64,000 nucleotides of DNA. Source: Halocynthiibacter styelae. GTDB taxonomy: Bacteria; Pseudomonadota; Alphaproteobacteria; Rhodobacterales; Rhodobacteraceae. This document shows positions 56,284-64,000 of the stretch, one piece after another. Made by a program: the position numbers and the translations under genes. The stretch covers positions 62,001 to 126,000 of the forward strand of contig NZ_JADCKQ010000011.1 in assembly GCF_016123485.1 (NCBI RefSeq). The letters run 5' to 3'. The notes beneath the pieces are model-generated. The model worked only from the letters and a program-made list of their open reading frames with translations. It had not been told where the DNA came from and did no database searches. The first letter of the stretch is position 1. Every line of letters starts with the position of its first letter.

Positions 56284-57555
56284 TCAGCAAGATGAAAGCA
56301 ATTGCGTTGCGTTTTGCCCGATGATGCGGGTTTCAACAATCTGACCGACAGGCTGATCACTATCAAAGCTGACCTCGGTGAATTGTTCGGTGCGGCCCAT
56401 GCGGGGATTTTCCAGCAGGACTTTGTGGGTATGCCCGATCTGCGCCGCGAGGTGATTTTTGACCTGCAAATCGCCAGCATCCCGCAGGCGTGCGGCGCGG
56501 GCTTTGATCACGTTGCCATTCACCTGGTTCGGGATCTTCGCTGCTGGCGTGCCTTCCCGCTTCGAATAAGGGAAGACATGCAGCCAGGTCAGATCGCAAT
56601 CTGTCACCAGCTTCAGCGAATTTTCAAAATGCGCGTCGGTTTCTGTGGGGAAACCCGCGATAATATCAGCCCCGAAAGTCATTTCCGGGCGTAGCTTCTT
56701 TGCCTCTTCACAGAAGGCAATCGCATCATCACGCAGATGACGCCGCGCCATGCGTTTGAGGATCATGTCATCGCCATGCTGCAGAGACAAATGCAAATGC
56801 GGCATCAGGCGGGGTTCTGTCGCGATAGCCTGCATCAGGTTTTCATCCGCTTCGATGGAATCAATCGATGAAATCCGCAGACGCGCCAGATCTGGCACAA
56901 GCTTGAGGATGCGCATCACCAGATCACCCAGACGCGGGGTTGCGGGCAGATCCGCGCCCCAGGACGTCAAGTCAACCCCTGTCAGCACGACCTCATTATA
57001 GCCCTGATCGACCAGCCGTTTGATCTGATCCACAACCACGCCCGCAGGCACAGACCGCGAGTTTCCGCGACCGTAGGGAATGATGCAAAACGTACAACGG
57101 TGATCACAGCCGTTCTGCACCTGCACATAGGCGCGGGACCGTGTGCCAAATCCGTCAATCAGATGCCCTGCGGTTTCTGTGACGGACATAATGTCATCCA
57201 CCAGAACCTTTTCGCTTTTGCCGATGAAATCAGGGCTGGAAAGCTTCTGCCATGTCTCAGGCTGCATCTTTTCCGTGTTGCCCAGAACCAAGTCAACTTC
57301 GTCCATATTGGCAAATGTTTCTGGTTCTGTTTGCGCGGCGCAGCCGGTGACGATCACTTTTGCGTCCGGGTTTTCGCGGCGCAGACGACGGATTTCCTGG
57401 CGGGCTTTGCGCACGGCTTCGGCGGTTACAGCACAGGTGTTGACCACCACTGCGCCGCCAATGCCCGCCTCTTCCGACATGGCTTTCATGGCCTCAGTTT
57501 CATAGGCGTTCAGGCGACAGCCAAGTGTTGTAAATTTCAAATCAGGCGCAGACAT
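56284..57555 (-). CDS. mtaB: tRNA t6A methylthiotransferase
   Basis: A radical SAM enzyme that adds a methylthio group to t6A37 in tRNA. 423 residues: N-terminal cluster cysteines (FTTLGCRLNAYETEAM, NTCAVTAEAVRKAR, VTGCAAQTEPETF), radical SAM loop NGCDHRCTFCIIPYGRGNSRSVP (CxxxCxxC), and a TRAM-like C-terminus (KVLLENPRMGRTEQFTEV). It starts 1 bp from the dapF stop, so they are one operon. Confidence 0.95.
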   Translation of the reverse strand: MSAPDLKFTTLGCRLNAYETEAMKAMSEEAGIGGAVVVNTCAVTAEAVRKARQEIRRLRRENPDAKVIVTGCAAQTEPETFANMDEVDLVLGNTEKMQPETWQKLSSPDFIGKSEKVLVDDIMSVTETAGHLIDGFGTRSRAYVQVQNGCDHRCTFCIIPYGRGNSRSVPAGVVVDQIKRLVDQGYNEVVLTGVDLTSWGADLPATPRLGDLVMRILKLVPDLARLRISSIDSIEADENLMQAIATEPRLMPHLHLSLQHGDDMILKRMARRHLRDDAIAFCEEAKKLRPEMTFGADIIAGFPTETDAHFENSLKLVTDCDLTWLHVFPYSKREGTPAAKIPNQVNGNVIKARAARLRDAGDLQVKNHLAAQIGHTHKVLLENPRMGRTEQFTEVSFDSDQPVGQIVETRIIGQNATQLLSSC

Positions 57556-58397
57556 CAGATCGCATCCAGAAATTCAGCACTGAGCGTGCCATCAAAAACA
57601 TGCGCCGCCGGGCCGGTCATCCAGACGCCGTCGTCGCGCCAGTCAATTTCAAGCCAGCCACCATCCAGCTGCATCTTTACCTTTTTGTCGGCCAGCCCCT
57701 TACGATGGGCGACAACCGCAGCTGCGCATGCGCCAGAGCCACAGGCCAGCGTGATTTCCCCGCCACGTTCCCAGACTCGCATGCGGATATCATCACGCGC
57801 ACGGATCTGGATGAATTCAACGTTGGTGCGTTCGGGATATAGCGCATGATGTTCCAGATCAGGACCGACAGCACGCAGATCAACCGCATCCATATCATCC
57901 ACCACAAACACCATATGCGGGTTGCCCATACCGCAGGCGCCCGGCGTGCCTTCAATCGGCAGAGCGTTCAGGTCATCCACATCATGCGCCAGCGGGATCT
58001 GATTCCAAGTCAGTTGCGGCTGGCCCATGTTGACGCTGAACAGGTCATCGCCAATGCGCTTGCCCGTCAGGACTTCGTGCCCAGTGAAGAAGGTCGCGCT
58101 GTCGCCGCCGGTTTCTTCCAGAATCAGCCGGGTGATACAGCGGCTGGCGTTGCCACAGGCATCGGCGCGTGAACCATCGGAATTCCAGAATTCCACATCC
58201 AGATCCGCGCGGGTGGATTCGCGCAGAATCACCAGCTGATCGAATCCCACACCAAAATAGCGATTTGCGATCGCTTTGGCGGTTTTTGTGCTCATCACGT
58301 CGGGTGCATGCCGGGTATCAATGACAACAAAGTCATTTCCCAGCCCGTGCATCTTACGAAACGGCAATCCTGCGGTATTTTTCTGCGGCATATCCAT
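57555..58397 (-). CDS. dapF: Diaminopimelate epimerase
   Basis: Converts LL- to meso-diaminopimelate for lysine and peptidoglycan. 280 residues: FRKMHGLGNDFVVIDTR, first Cys in SRADACGNASRC, second in LACGSGACAAAVVAHR, plus GNPHMVFVVDD and the C-terminal GPAAHVFDG. The start is ATG at 58397 or 58391. mtaB overlaps its stop by 1 bp. Confidence 0.96.
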   Translation of the reverse strand: MDMPQKNTAGLPFRKMHGLGNDFVVIDTRHAPDVMSTKTAKAIANRYFGVGFDQLVILRESTRADLDVEFWNSDGSRADACGNASRCITRLILEETGGDSATFFTGHEVLTGKRIGDDLFSVNMGQPQLTWNQIPLAHDVDDLNALPIEGTPGACGMGNPHMVFVVDDMDAVDLRAVGPDLEHHALYPERTNVEFIQIRARDDIRMRVWERGGEITLACGSGACAAAVVAHRKGLADKKVKMQLDGGWLEIDWRDDGVWMTGPAAHVFDGTLSAEFLDAI

Positions 58398-58499
58398 GTG
58401 CTCCGTATAATCCGAAAGAAAAAATCATGCCAGAGCCGCTTTTTTCAAGATTCCCGCTTGACCCCACCCGTCAGCAACCTTAAACGACCCGACAAGTGA

Positions 58500-58575
58500 G
58501 GGCCCTTAGCTCAGTTGGTAGAGCGGCTGACTTTTAATCAGTAGGTCGCAGGTTCGAACCCTGCAGGGCTCACCA
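58500..58575 (+). tRNA. tRNA-Lys(TTT)
   Basis: 76 nt with encoded CCA. Acceptor GGGCCCT pairs with AGGGCTC (one G-U), D-loop TAGCTCAGTTGGTAGAGC, anticodon stem CTGAC-TTTTAAT-CAG with TTT, and T-loop GGTTCGAACCC. Accessory genes follow it. Confidence 0.97.
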
Positions 58576-59290
58576 CATACTCTTTTTGATGAATGACACT
58601 TGAACGTTCCTTTTCGACAAGGTTCTTTCCTTTTTTGCGTTAGCACTGCGATTACGCGAGCAGTCTCCGCGAGTGGGATAAGCGCAAACTTCACGAACCA
58701 AGTGGCCAAACTTACGGCAACTGACGAACAGTTTTTCCATGAGGTTCTTGTGTGTCGTTCGCCTTGCTCCACACCGGCACCGGAAATGCTGGGAACACTT
58801 GTTTAAAAACTTCGAGATCTTACACCATTTGCGGGCGATGCGAGTTTTAAGATCAAACAAGTACAATATCACTTATCTATCCCCCTGTGATGAACCTGAC
58901 GCATGCAGAACCCGACGAGAACTGAGGCCACAGGCCCTGTGAAGGCTTATTACCCTCGACTCCCCCACACACCGCCCGCCACCACATTAAAGCGCGGTCG
59001 CTGTTTGCAATCACATATTAACTTCGGCTCAGGATCGCCCCGGCTGCAAGCCAGATCCTGGTCTCGGCGAGAAACGGGATCATCTGGCCAGACCCCGTGC
59101 CAGTTCAAGAATGAATGAAGTATTTGTACAGCCAATGAATGACAGGGCGCGACCATTCTCCAAAGTGATGTTAATGTTGTCGGTTGCGACCAAGCCGTTG
59201 TACGCCACAACCGACAAGACACAAACGTCCCACACGGCCGACACCAAAGCCCTAAATACACACGCAGCTAAAACAAAAAGGAGCCGCACC
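58576..59290. other. Stretch without recognised genes after tRNA-Lys
   Basis: 715 bp in which no frame looks like a coding gene. The composition is more AT-rich near 58600-58870 and there is no copy of the tRNA 3' end, so no attachment repeat was found. It probably is decayed accessory DNA. Confidence 0.45.
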
Positions 59291-59446
59291 GTGAACAAAA
59301 CATCCATCCGTAACATCGATCCAGATACCCTATGGGACGCCAAAATATATGCAGCAAAAACCAAACAAACTATGGGCAAAATCGTCACCGAAGCGCTGCA
59401 AAGGCTGCTCTATGAGGAAGCAGAGGAAGAAGTCACGGCCTGTTAA
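59291..59446 (+). CDS. Small RHH-like putative antitoxin or DNA-binding protein
   Basis: 51 residues from the GTG at 59291, which has AAGGAG 7 bp upstream. The sequence TSIRNIDPDTLWDAKIYAAKTKQTMGKIVTEALQRLLYEEA looks like a ribbon-helix-helix fold (strand, then helix-turn-helix with GKIVTEAL), as in plasmid and antitoxin RHH proteins. No toxin partner is adjacent on this strand. The gene overlaps the 3' end of the immunity-like gene on the other strand by 14 bp. Confidence 0.55.
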   Translation: MNKTSIRNIDPDTLWDAKIYAAKTKQTMGKIVTEALQRLLYEEAEEEVTAC

Positions 59447-59672
59447 AGATTTCGAACACCCATCGCGCCAGTTCTTCAGGCGAAGATGTTTCCTTTCTCA
59501 TACATTCTTGCCCGCGATCTCGCGCAACGATGGCAATACTTCCAGCATCGCCCAACTCAAGATACGGACCACCGAACTCATCGACTTCTGTCCCCAAAGG
59601 GAAGTCAGTACAGGGAACGCCCTGTTTCTTAGCATACGCTAAGAAACAGTCTTTAGCTTTGTGTAAGTCCAT
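59433..59672 (-). CDS. Putative immunity protein for the TNT-type toxin
   Basis: 79 residues (MDLHKAKDCFLAYAKKQGV ... GTEVDEFGGPYLELGD, IAIVARDRGQECMRKET, LARWVFEIFNRP). The GGPYLELGD, ARDRGQExMRKET and LARWVFE words resemble small Imm61/Imm63-type immunity proteins; this is tentative. Its start is 18 bp after the end of the TNT toxin frame on the same strand, the classic toxin-immunity order. It looks intact although the toxin does not. Confidence 0.6.
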   Translation of the reverse strand: MDLHKAKDCFLAYAKKQGVPCTDFPLGTEVDEFGGPYLELGDAGSIAIVARDRGQECMRKETSSPEELARWVFEIFNRP

Positions 59673-59690
59673 AAACGTATTACAACCTCG

Positions 59691-60436
59691 TCAGTTAACT
59701 TGCCGAATAAAGCCTTGATCAAGCAATTCATCAATACTCATTGGAAGCTGGTGCTGAGTTCCTCCGCCAGGGCGGCCAAACCATGGTGCTGCGGGTCCCG
59801 AATTTACCTGCGGTATGGAGTAAATAACTTCATATTGCCTGTATGGCGAATTCAGGCTGGAATCGGGGAAGAACGTTGGTCAAACGGCACATTATCTGGT
59901 GCGACGAACGAACCCCTGTCGGAGAAATTACCGTTCACATCGATACGTCCGCCGTATCTGTCAAATGTCTGACCAGGCTGTAATTCTCTGATGGTTGGCG
60001 GGTCATCAAAGCCATAATTCGGCGGCCAATCAGGACTGCCATCAGCCTTGACCCATCTTGGATCAACGCCAAGCCTTTCAGCAACGGCGATTTGCGTTGA
60101 TGTTGGATTGACCGCTGGTGGTCTCACTCCCGTATTTGTAGCATTATGATCCGCGTCAAAGCCCAAGCTGGCCACATTGGTTTCTTGCCCACGCCTGACG
60201 AAACCATCACCATGTTCGGCAACAGCAGCACCTGCAAATGCAATATTTCCCACCGCCATTGGCGGTGCTCTTGCAGCAAAGTAAACATTGGTGTGTTCAG
60301 CTGGGACAGCTTCTTGGTATGTGGCAAAAACAATTGGTTGTGACGCTGTTGGTCCCATCAGCATTGCCAATGCGCCGAAAGCAATAACCAGCGCCGCAAT
60401 GATCTGGCCGACAATATGACGTATGGATTTCATCAT
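59691..60436 (-). pseudogene. Frameshifted TNT-domain (NAD+ glycohydrolase) toxin
   Basis: An N-terminal hydrophobic segment (QIIAALVIAFGALAMLM) and Ala-rich linker lead to a TNT domain: GSPDWPPNYGFDDPP, LQPGQTFDRYGGRIDVNG, GSFVAPDNVPFDQRSSPIPA, then TGA at 59852-59854. In another frame the domain resumes: LNSPYRQYEVIYSIPQV, GPAAPWFGRPGGGTQHQLP, and ends at 59691 after IDELLDQGFIRQVN. Restoring one base near 59857 joins both. TNT (tuberculosis necrotizing toxin) family proteins degrade NAD+. The usual export domain is lacking, so this may be a toxin module captured without its carrier. Confidence 0.78.
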
Positions 60437-60448
60437 ATTTTCAACAAG

Positions 60449-60673
60449 CTAACCTGTTGCCAAAGTGAGCGCTATTGGAAAGTTGTCTAAATTTACGCTA
60501 CGCCTCAACTTTGCCAAAACCCCAGCCATTGTTTGGCTATCGCCCACAACAACGGGCGATACACTAAGATCAGCTTTCGTCACGAGAAAAAGGTTCGTCG
60601 GCTGATCACCACAAACACTTTTATAACAGACATTCTCATTGTCTTCGGCAATTTTTTCTATGTCCACAATCAT
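60449..60673 (-). CDS. Small protein of unknown function, possible immunity gene
   Basis: 74 residues from the ATG at 60673 with AGGG 6 bp upstream: MIVDIEKIAEDNENVCYKSV, VTKADLSVSPVVVGDSQTMAGV, LRRSVNLDNFPIALTLATG. No family recognised. It lies between the toxin-like fragment upstream and the TNT gene, 12 bp before the latter, in the order toxin-immunity-toxin-immunity. Immunity to the upstream fragment is an inference from position alone. Confidence 0.5.
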   Translation of the reverse strand: MIVDIEKIAEDNENVCYKSVCGDQPTNLFLVTKADLSVSPVVVGDSQTMAGVLAKLRRSVNLDNFPIALTLATG

Positions 60674-60684
60674 TTGGAACCCTA

Positions 60685-61008
60685 TCAATCTATTGGTGAT
60701 TGAAAGCCACAAGTGTTAGCTGTCGCATGCGCACAACGGTAGGGCTGGCCATATCTGTTCATCAAAATAGCTTCGAAACGCCGTAGCCCGCCATCCAATT
60801 GGTGTCGATCTAAGAACAGATGACGATAGGCACGGTCCACCGCTCCTCTGCTAAGCCCGGTATTTTGAGCAATCTCGTCACCACCACCAGTACGACGCAT
60901 TTGCTCGTAAAACTCTTCTGCGAAGTCCCAGCCTTCCGCGTCCAACCTCCCGCACATCCTTGTCACCATCATATTCAGGAACACGCCGCCCCTGTCCGGG
61001 TTGGTCAA
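60685..61008 (-). CDS. Fragment of a polymorphic-toxin-like protein
   Basis: 107-residue frame, likely a remnant. The words EGWDFAEEFYEQMRRTGGGDEIAQNTGLSR, AYRHLFLDRHQLDGG and LRRFE resemble the HQLDGG/RRF region near the C-terminus of some polymorphic toxins, but the expected remainder is missing or out of frame after RRFE. The N-terminal third overlaps the ParE-like remnant in another frame, so the start is artificial. It probably is a truncated gene joined to the remnant. Confidence 0.45.
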   Translation of the reverse strand: MTNPDRGGVFLNMMVTRMCGRLDAEGWDFAEEFYEQMRRTGGGDEIAQNTGLSRGAVDRAYRHLFLDRHQLDGGLRRFEAILMNRYGQPYRCAHATANTCGFQSPID

Positions 61009-61210
61009 TCAAAGCGTCGGCCCGCGCGAACATCTTGCGGGCAACATTGCGGGCGTAAAGTGGGGAATCTTTCTCGATTTAGTTGACGATCTCTTCTAAA
61101 TCATCCAGCGCCCGATCCGACCAGATCAGTCGTTGAGCCAGGCTCAAATCCTCTTTGGAAACCATGTCAGTGTCTCGGTGCCCGGTGATCCATTCATTCA
61201 GCGTCGACAT
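60944..61210 (-). pseudogene. Broken ParE/RelE-like toxin
   Basis: From the ATG at 61210 (GGGAG upstream) the frame reads MSTLNEWITGHRDTDMVSKE and LIWSDRALDDLEEIVN, then an in-frame TAA, then IEKDSPLYARNVARKMFARAD, LIDQPGQGRRVPEYDGDKDVREV, before similarity stops near 60944. WSDRAxxDLEEI and GRRVPE are ParE hallmarks; TAT or TAC is expected where TAA stands. The C-terminal strands are missing. No ParD partner is seen upstream. Confidence 0.62.
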
Positions 61211-61591
61211 GCCAACTCCCAGAAACGTCAATCGTTTACAACGGTTCACATCTTCAAAGTGAGATTGACGTCATCAAGCAAAGCCTGAGTGCCCGCGAGA
61301 AACGCTAACTCCTCCGCGAAACCACTCTTTTTGCCCAGTCTGCCATGCGTTAGCGGGTGGTTTTACGCGTTCTGAAATCTGCGCTGTTTGATCGATCAAG
61401 CGACGTATTTTCTGTCGAAAAGCGCCAATCTTGTGTCGACGACGTAAGGACAACTTACTATAATTTAAAGGTATTCTGAAAATCCAGATGCCAAACTACG
61501 TGTCATCTTACATTTTAAAAAGAGAAGCATACAAAATCGCGCCTTGCACAGGTGCGAGATACGTTTTGATCCACGATTCGCGGAACACCCG
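61211..61591. other. Non-coding stretch upstream of the ParE-like remnant
   Basis: About 380 bp without a convincing frame. A short minus-strand segment reading KKSGFAEELAFLAGTQALLDDVNLTLKM may be a gene remnant. No tRNA or attachment repeat seen. Confidence 0.4.
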
Positions 61592-61975
61592 TCAAATCAT
61601 GGTCAGAACGAAACCAATCACGGTACATCCACCCGCCGCATATCCGCAGTCTATCAGGGTGAGAATACGGGGGCGCATGCTGTATGCGTAGTTTGTGGCA
61701 ATCCAGGGGGCGGCGATAAACAGGCCAAGGCCCAGTCCGGCGACCAACCCTTTCCCAGCACTGTCAATTCCAGCCAGCGAAAACATGTGGCGCATCATGC
61801 CAGCAACAAACAGCAATGCGATGAAGGAGATGATATAGGGTTTGGCGCCGGCACCTTGCATGGCTTCATCTGTCATGCCGGTCGCGGCTTTCCAGGGTTT
61901 TACAAGGCTCATGTACCAGACAGCACCAAACGCAAAACCGGCAATGGCTGCGATCAAAACATTCAGAAATTCCAT
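61592..61975 (-). CDS. DUF1761 membrane protein
   Basis: 127 residues with four membrane segments: VLIAAIAGFAFGAVWYMSLVKPWKAATGM, PYIISFIALLFVAGMMRHMF, GLVAGLGLGLFIAAPWIATNYAYSMRP, GYAAGGCTVIGFVLTMI. The pattern (GAVWY, KPW...G) matches DUF1761. The function is unknown. It sits 21 bp downstream of the EVE gene on the same strand. Confidence 0.85.
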   Translation of the reverse strand: MEFLNVLIAAIAGFAFGAVWYMSLVKPWKAATGMTDEAMQGAGAKPYIISFIALLFVAGMMRHMFSLAGIDSAGKGLVAGLGLGLFIAAPWIATNYAYSMRPRILTLIDCGYAAGGCTVIGFVLTMI

Positions 61976-61996
61976 CGTGACCTCCCTTATATGGGG

Positions 61997-62419
61997 TCAG
62001 TCTGGCGTAATTCCCGCCATTTCGCAAATCACGGCCCATTCATCATCACGCACAGGCTGCACCGACAGGCGACTGCTTTTCACCAGAACCATTTCAGAAA
62101 GGCGCGGATCGTTCTTGACCCTTTCAAGCGTCACCGGGGTCTTCACAGGTTTAATCGCCTTGATCACCACGCAATCCCAGCGCGGATCATCGGTGGTGCT
62201 GTCTTGCCGGGACTCTTCGATCACTTCAACCACACCCACGACAGCTTTTTCTTTCTGCGAATGATAGAAAAAGCCGCGATCCCCGGCCTTCATGGCCCGC
62301 ATATGATTGCGGGCCTGGTAATTGCGCACGCCGTCCCATTCTTCGCCCGCGTCACCTTTTGAAACCTGGTCCTGCCAGCCCCAGGTGTCGGGTTCAGATT
62401 TGAACAGCCAGTATGCCAT
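61997..62419 (-). CDS. EVE domain protein (thymocyte nuclear protein 1-like)
   Basis: 140 residues starting MAYWLFKSEPDTWGWQDQ at 62419: WDGVRNYQARNHMRAMKAGDRGFFYHSQKEKAVVGVVEV, DPRWDCVVIKAIKPV, LVKSSRLSVQPVRDDEWAVICEMAG. EVE is a PUA-like fold that binds modified nucleotides in RNA or DNA; in some bacteria it is part of restriction systems, but here it is a stand-alone housekeeping-type copy. It overlaps the YciI gene by 1 bp (TGATG). Confidence 0.9.
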   Translation of the reverse strand: MAYWLFKSEPDTWGWQDQVSKGDAGEEWDGVRNYQARNHMRAMKAGDRGFFYHSQKEKAVVGVVEVIEESRQDSTTDDPRWDCVVIKAIKPVKTPVTLERVKNDPRLSEMVLVKSSRLSVQPVRDDEWAVICEMAGITPD

Positions 62420-62691
62420 CAGCCGATTACCTTGTTCCACTGCGTCAGGGTTACTGTTTCAAACAAACCGGCTTTTGCATAGGGGTCATTGTCGGCCCAA
62501 TCCTGCGCCTGCGCCATATCTTCGACGTCCAGGATCACAAGCGATCCGCACATATCACCGTTTTCATCCAGAAACGGGCCGGCCTGGGCGACGATACCGC
62601 TGGATTTGATGTGGTTCACATGGGCTTCGCGGTTTTCAAGACGGATGTTCAGGGCACCGGGTTTGTCACGGCCTACAAGAGCGATCAGCAT
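62419..62691 (-). CDS. YciI family protein
   Basis: 90 residues: LIALVGRDKPGALNIRLENREAHVNHIKSSG, GPFLDENGDMCGSLVILDVEDMAQAQDWADNDPYAKAGLFETVTL. Matches the YCII dimeric alpha/beta barrel with a conserved His (HVNH) and Asp (NDPY). Enzymatic activity is not established. It lies 3 bp before the gpsA end and shares an operon with gpsA, EVE and DUF1761. Confidence 0.9.
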   Translation of the reverse strand: MLIALVGRDKPGALNIRLENREAHVNHIKSSGIVAQAGPFLDENGDMCGSLVILDVEDMAQAQDWADNDPYAKAGLFETVTLTQWNKVIG

Positions 62692-62694
62692 TGG

Positions 62695-63657
62695 TTATTC
62701 CTTTCTGAGGGGTCTGCTCAGCAGGCCTTCTACCGCCTGACTGAGAGTGATTTCATTGCGGGTGAGGGCGGCGATCATGCGGGTCAGGGGCATGTCGACA
62801 TCTGATTTCTCGGCCAGGTTTGCGACGGCCTGGGCGGTGGCGACACCTTCGGTCGTGATCTTTGGATCGGGGATCTTTCCTGTGCCAACATCAAAGCCGT
62901 ATTTGTAATTGCGTGATTGATCAGAGGTGCAGGTCAGGGTCAGATCCCCAAAACCGGACAGACCAGTCAGAGTTTCAGGTTTTGCGCCCAGATGCGCAGC
63001 CAGGCGTTGCATTTCAGAAAATCCGCGCGTTATAATCGCTGCGCGTGCGCTTTCACCCAGCCCAGCCCCCATGACCGCACCACAGGCAATCGCGACAACA
63101 TTTTTCAATGCGCCGCCAAGTTCAGCGCCCGCCATATCGTCAGACAGATATAGGCGCAAGACAGAGGTGGAAAGCGACTGTTGCAGGCCGTCCGCATCTT
63201 TGTGATCACAAGCCAGCGTCATTGCCGTCGGCAGGCCACGCGCGATATCCCGGGCAAAGCCGGGACCGGTCAGGATGGCAGGTGTGGCATCTGGCGCGGC
63301 ATTTCGGATGACATCAGAGGTGCCGGAAAGCGAGGTAAGTTCCACCCCTTTACAGCAACCAATCAGCATTTTCCCCCGAAACAGGGTCTTATTTTCAGTT
63401 AAGAATGCGCTTAGCTTTTGCATGGGCAGGCACAGAAGGATGTGATCTGCCTCCGTGGCTTCTGCCAGATCAGAGGTTGCGCGCAGACTTTCAGACAGTT
63501 TGACCCCGGCCAGACGCGTTGTGTTTTCATGGTGTTGATTGATCGCATCCACGGTCACAGGGTTGCGCGCCCAGATCTTTACATCTTGCCCATCAGTGGC
63601 GTGGCTTTGTGCAAGGGCTGTGCCAAAGGCACCGGCGCCGATCACTGAAATGCTCAT
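62695..63657 (-). CDS. gpsA: Glycerol-3-phosphate dehydrogenase [NAD(P)+]
   Basis: Makes sn-glycerol-3-phosphate for phospholipids. 320 residues: Rossmann motif VIGAGAFGTALAQSHA, LLCLPMQKLSAFL, CCKGVELTSLSG, LTGPGFARDIARGLPTAM, the catalytic Lys in GALKNVVAIACG, LTGLSGFGDLTLTCTSDQSRNYKYG. Its start overlaps the tsaD stop by 4 bp. Confidence 0.95.
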   Translation of the reverse strand: MSISVIGAGAFGTALAQSHATDGQDVKIWARNPVTVDAINQHHENTTRLAGVKLSESLRATSDLAEATEADHILLCLPMQKLSAFLTENKTLFRGKMLIGCCKGVELTSLSGTSDVIRNAAPDATPAILTGPGFARDIARGLPTAMTLACDHKDADGLQQSLSTSVLRLYLSDDMAGAELGGALKNVVAIACGAVMGAGLGESARAAIITRGFSEMQRLAAHLGAKPETLTGLSGFGDLTLTCTSDQSRNYKYGFDVGTGKIPDPKITTEGVATAQAVANLAEKSDVDMPLTRMIAALTRNEITLSQAVEGLLSRPLRKE

Positions 63658-64000
63658 GCTTTTGCGCCTTTCTTGCCGGATCCCAACATGCCCGCCTGTA
63701 TTTTATCAAGCGGCCAGCGCGGACGGGCGGATAGAGTGAGATCATCCTTTGCACCCAGACGATAGCGCAACAGACCTGCCCAGGCGATCATCGCTGCGTT
63801 ATCAGTGCAATATTGCATGGCCGGGGCAGTGAAACGCAGGTCGCTTTCGGCACAAACAGTCTCTAACGCTATGCGAATAGCCTTATTTGCGGCAACACCA
63901 CCCGCAACGGCAAGGGTCGGCACATCAGGGGTTTCTTCAAGATAAACCGCAACTGCACGTCTGGTTTTCTCCTTCAGAACTTCACACACCGACTTCTGAA
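63654..64000 (-). CDS. tsaD: tRNA N6-adenosine threonylcarbamoyltransferase, C-terminal part
   Basis: TsaD transfers threonylcarbamoyl to A37 of tRNA. The visible C-terminal residues read QKSVCEVLKEKTRRAV, LAVAGGVAANKAIR, MQYCTDNAAMIAWAGLLR and PRWPLDKI, the ASKHA-fold end of TsaD (VAGGVAAN, DNAAMIA). The frame continues past the window edge; the apparent GTG at 63989 is internal. Confidence 0.93.
   Translation of the reverse strand, partial: QKSVCEVLKEKTRRAVAVYLEETPDVPTLAVAGGVAANKAIRIALETVCAESDLRFTAPAMQYCTDNAAMIAWAGLLRYRLGAKDDLTLSARPRWPLDKIQAGMLGSGKKGAKA

Noticed and set aside
59080..59388. Minus-strand membrane-like frame of 102 residues
   Set aside because: It is antisense to the RHH-like gene, lacks a ribosome site and has no recognisable pattern.
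58576..61591. Second integrative element using tRNA-Lys
   Set aside because: The accessory genes follow a tRNA as in integrative elements, but I found no integrase and no repeat of the tRNA 3' end in the 3 kb beyond.
61997..62419. EVE domain as part of an antiviral restriction system
   Set aside because: EVE domains occur in some restriction systems, but here the gene sits in a housekeeping operon with yciI and gpsA and no nuclease is nearby.

Overview
The window reads as chromosome of an alphaproteobacterium of the order Rhodobacterales (Roseobacter-like). Pointers are the cell-cycle methyltransferase CcrM, a fbcFBC-type cytochrome bc1 operon, the cysQ-DUF4170-waaA-lpxK block, a RibH2-type lumazine synthase behind an FMN riboswitch, a decayed Hint-domain surface protein, and several small exported families typical of this group. 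No rRNA, CRISPR array or insertion sequence was seen.

Layout. 1-7.4 kb: cysQ end, DUF4170, Kdo transferase and lpxK (lipid A), a CoA transferase, a DsbA-like thioredoxin, DUF721, mutY and alkB (alkane hydroxylase). 7.4-14.3 kb: exopolysaccharide locus on the minus strand (small exported protein, YjbF-like lipoprotein, YjbH-like outer-membrane protein, FlaA1/CapD-type dehydratase, sugar-phosphate transferase, epimerase). 14.4-16.3 kb: ccrM and rnhB, with two GANTC sites between them. 16.5-21.2 kb: an accessory stretch of exported proteins that share modules, a Hint-protein pseudogene and a membrane-anchored winged-helix protein. 21.3-28.1 kb: LacI regulator, CocE/NonD hydrolase, kdsD, queG, GST, mtgA. 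28.2-37.3 kb: gltB and gltD separated by a three-gene operon of unknowns with a GFA protein, then uppP.

38.56-45.05 kb is a compact integrative element. It sits in the 3' end of tRNA-Leu(CAG) and is bounded by an 18-bp near-perfect direct repeat. It carries integrase, an AlpA-like excisionase missed by long-ORF calling, a small unknown, a CHC2/Toprim primase, a DUF3987 protein, GCGTTTTC repeats and one cargo gene fusing a ClpP-like exported domain to an LprI-like domain. The content resembles a minimal phage satellite.

45.2-58.4 kb is core again: TPP riboswitch and thiBPQ, the cytochrome bc1 operon, DUF4166, GSTs, PaiB-like protein, FMN riboswitch and ribH2, metC, mtaB, dapF, tRNA-Lys. 58.6-61.5 kb is a second accessory stretch: a small RHH-like protein, a frameshifted TNT-type NAD+ glycohydrolase toxin with a probable immunity gene, another toxin fragment with a possible partner, and a broken ParE-like toxin. 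The window ends in core genes (DUF1761, EVE, YciI, gpsA, tsaD).

The most interesting parts are the 6.5-kb element with its cargo fusion, the decayed toxin-immunity array, the exported-protein module cluster, and the membrane wHTH protein. All calls are from reading the sequence without database searches.
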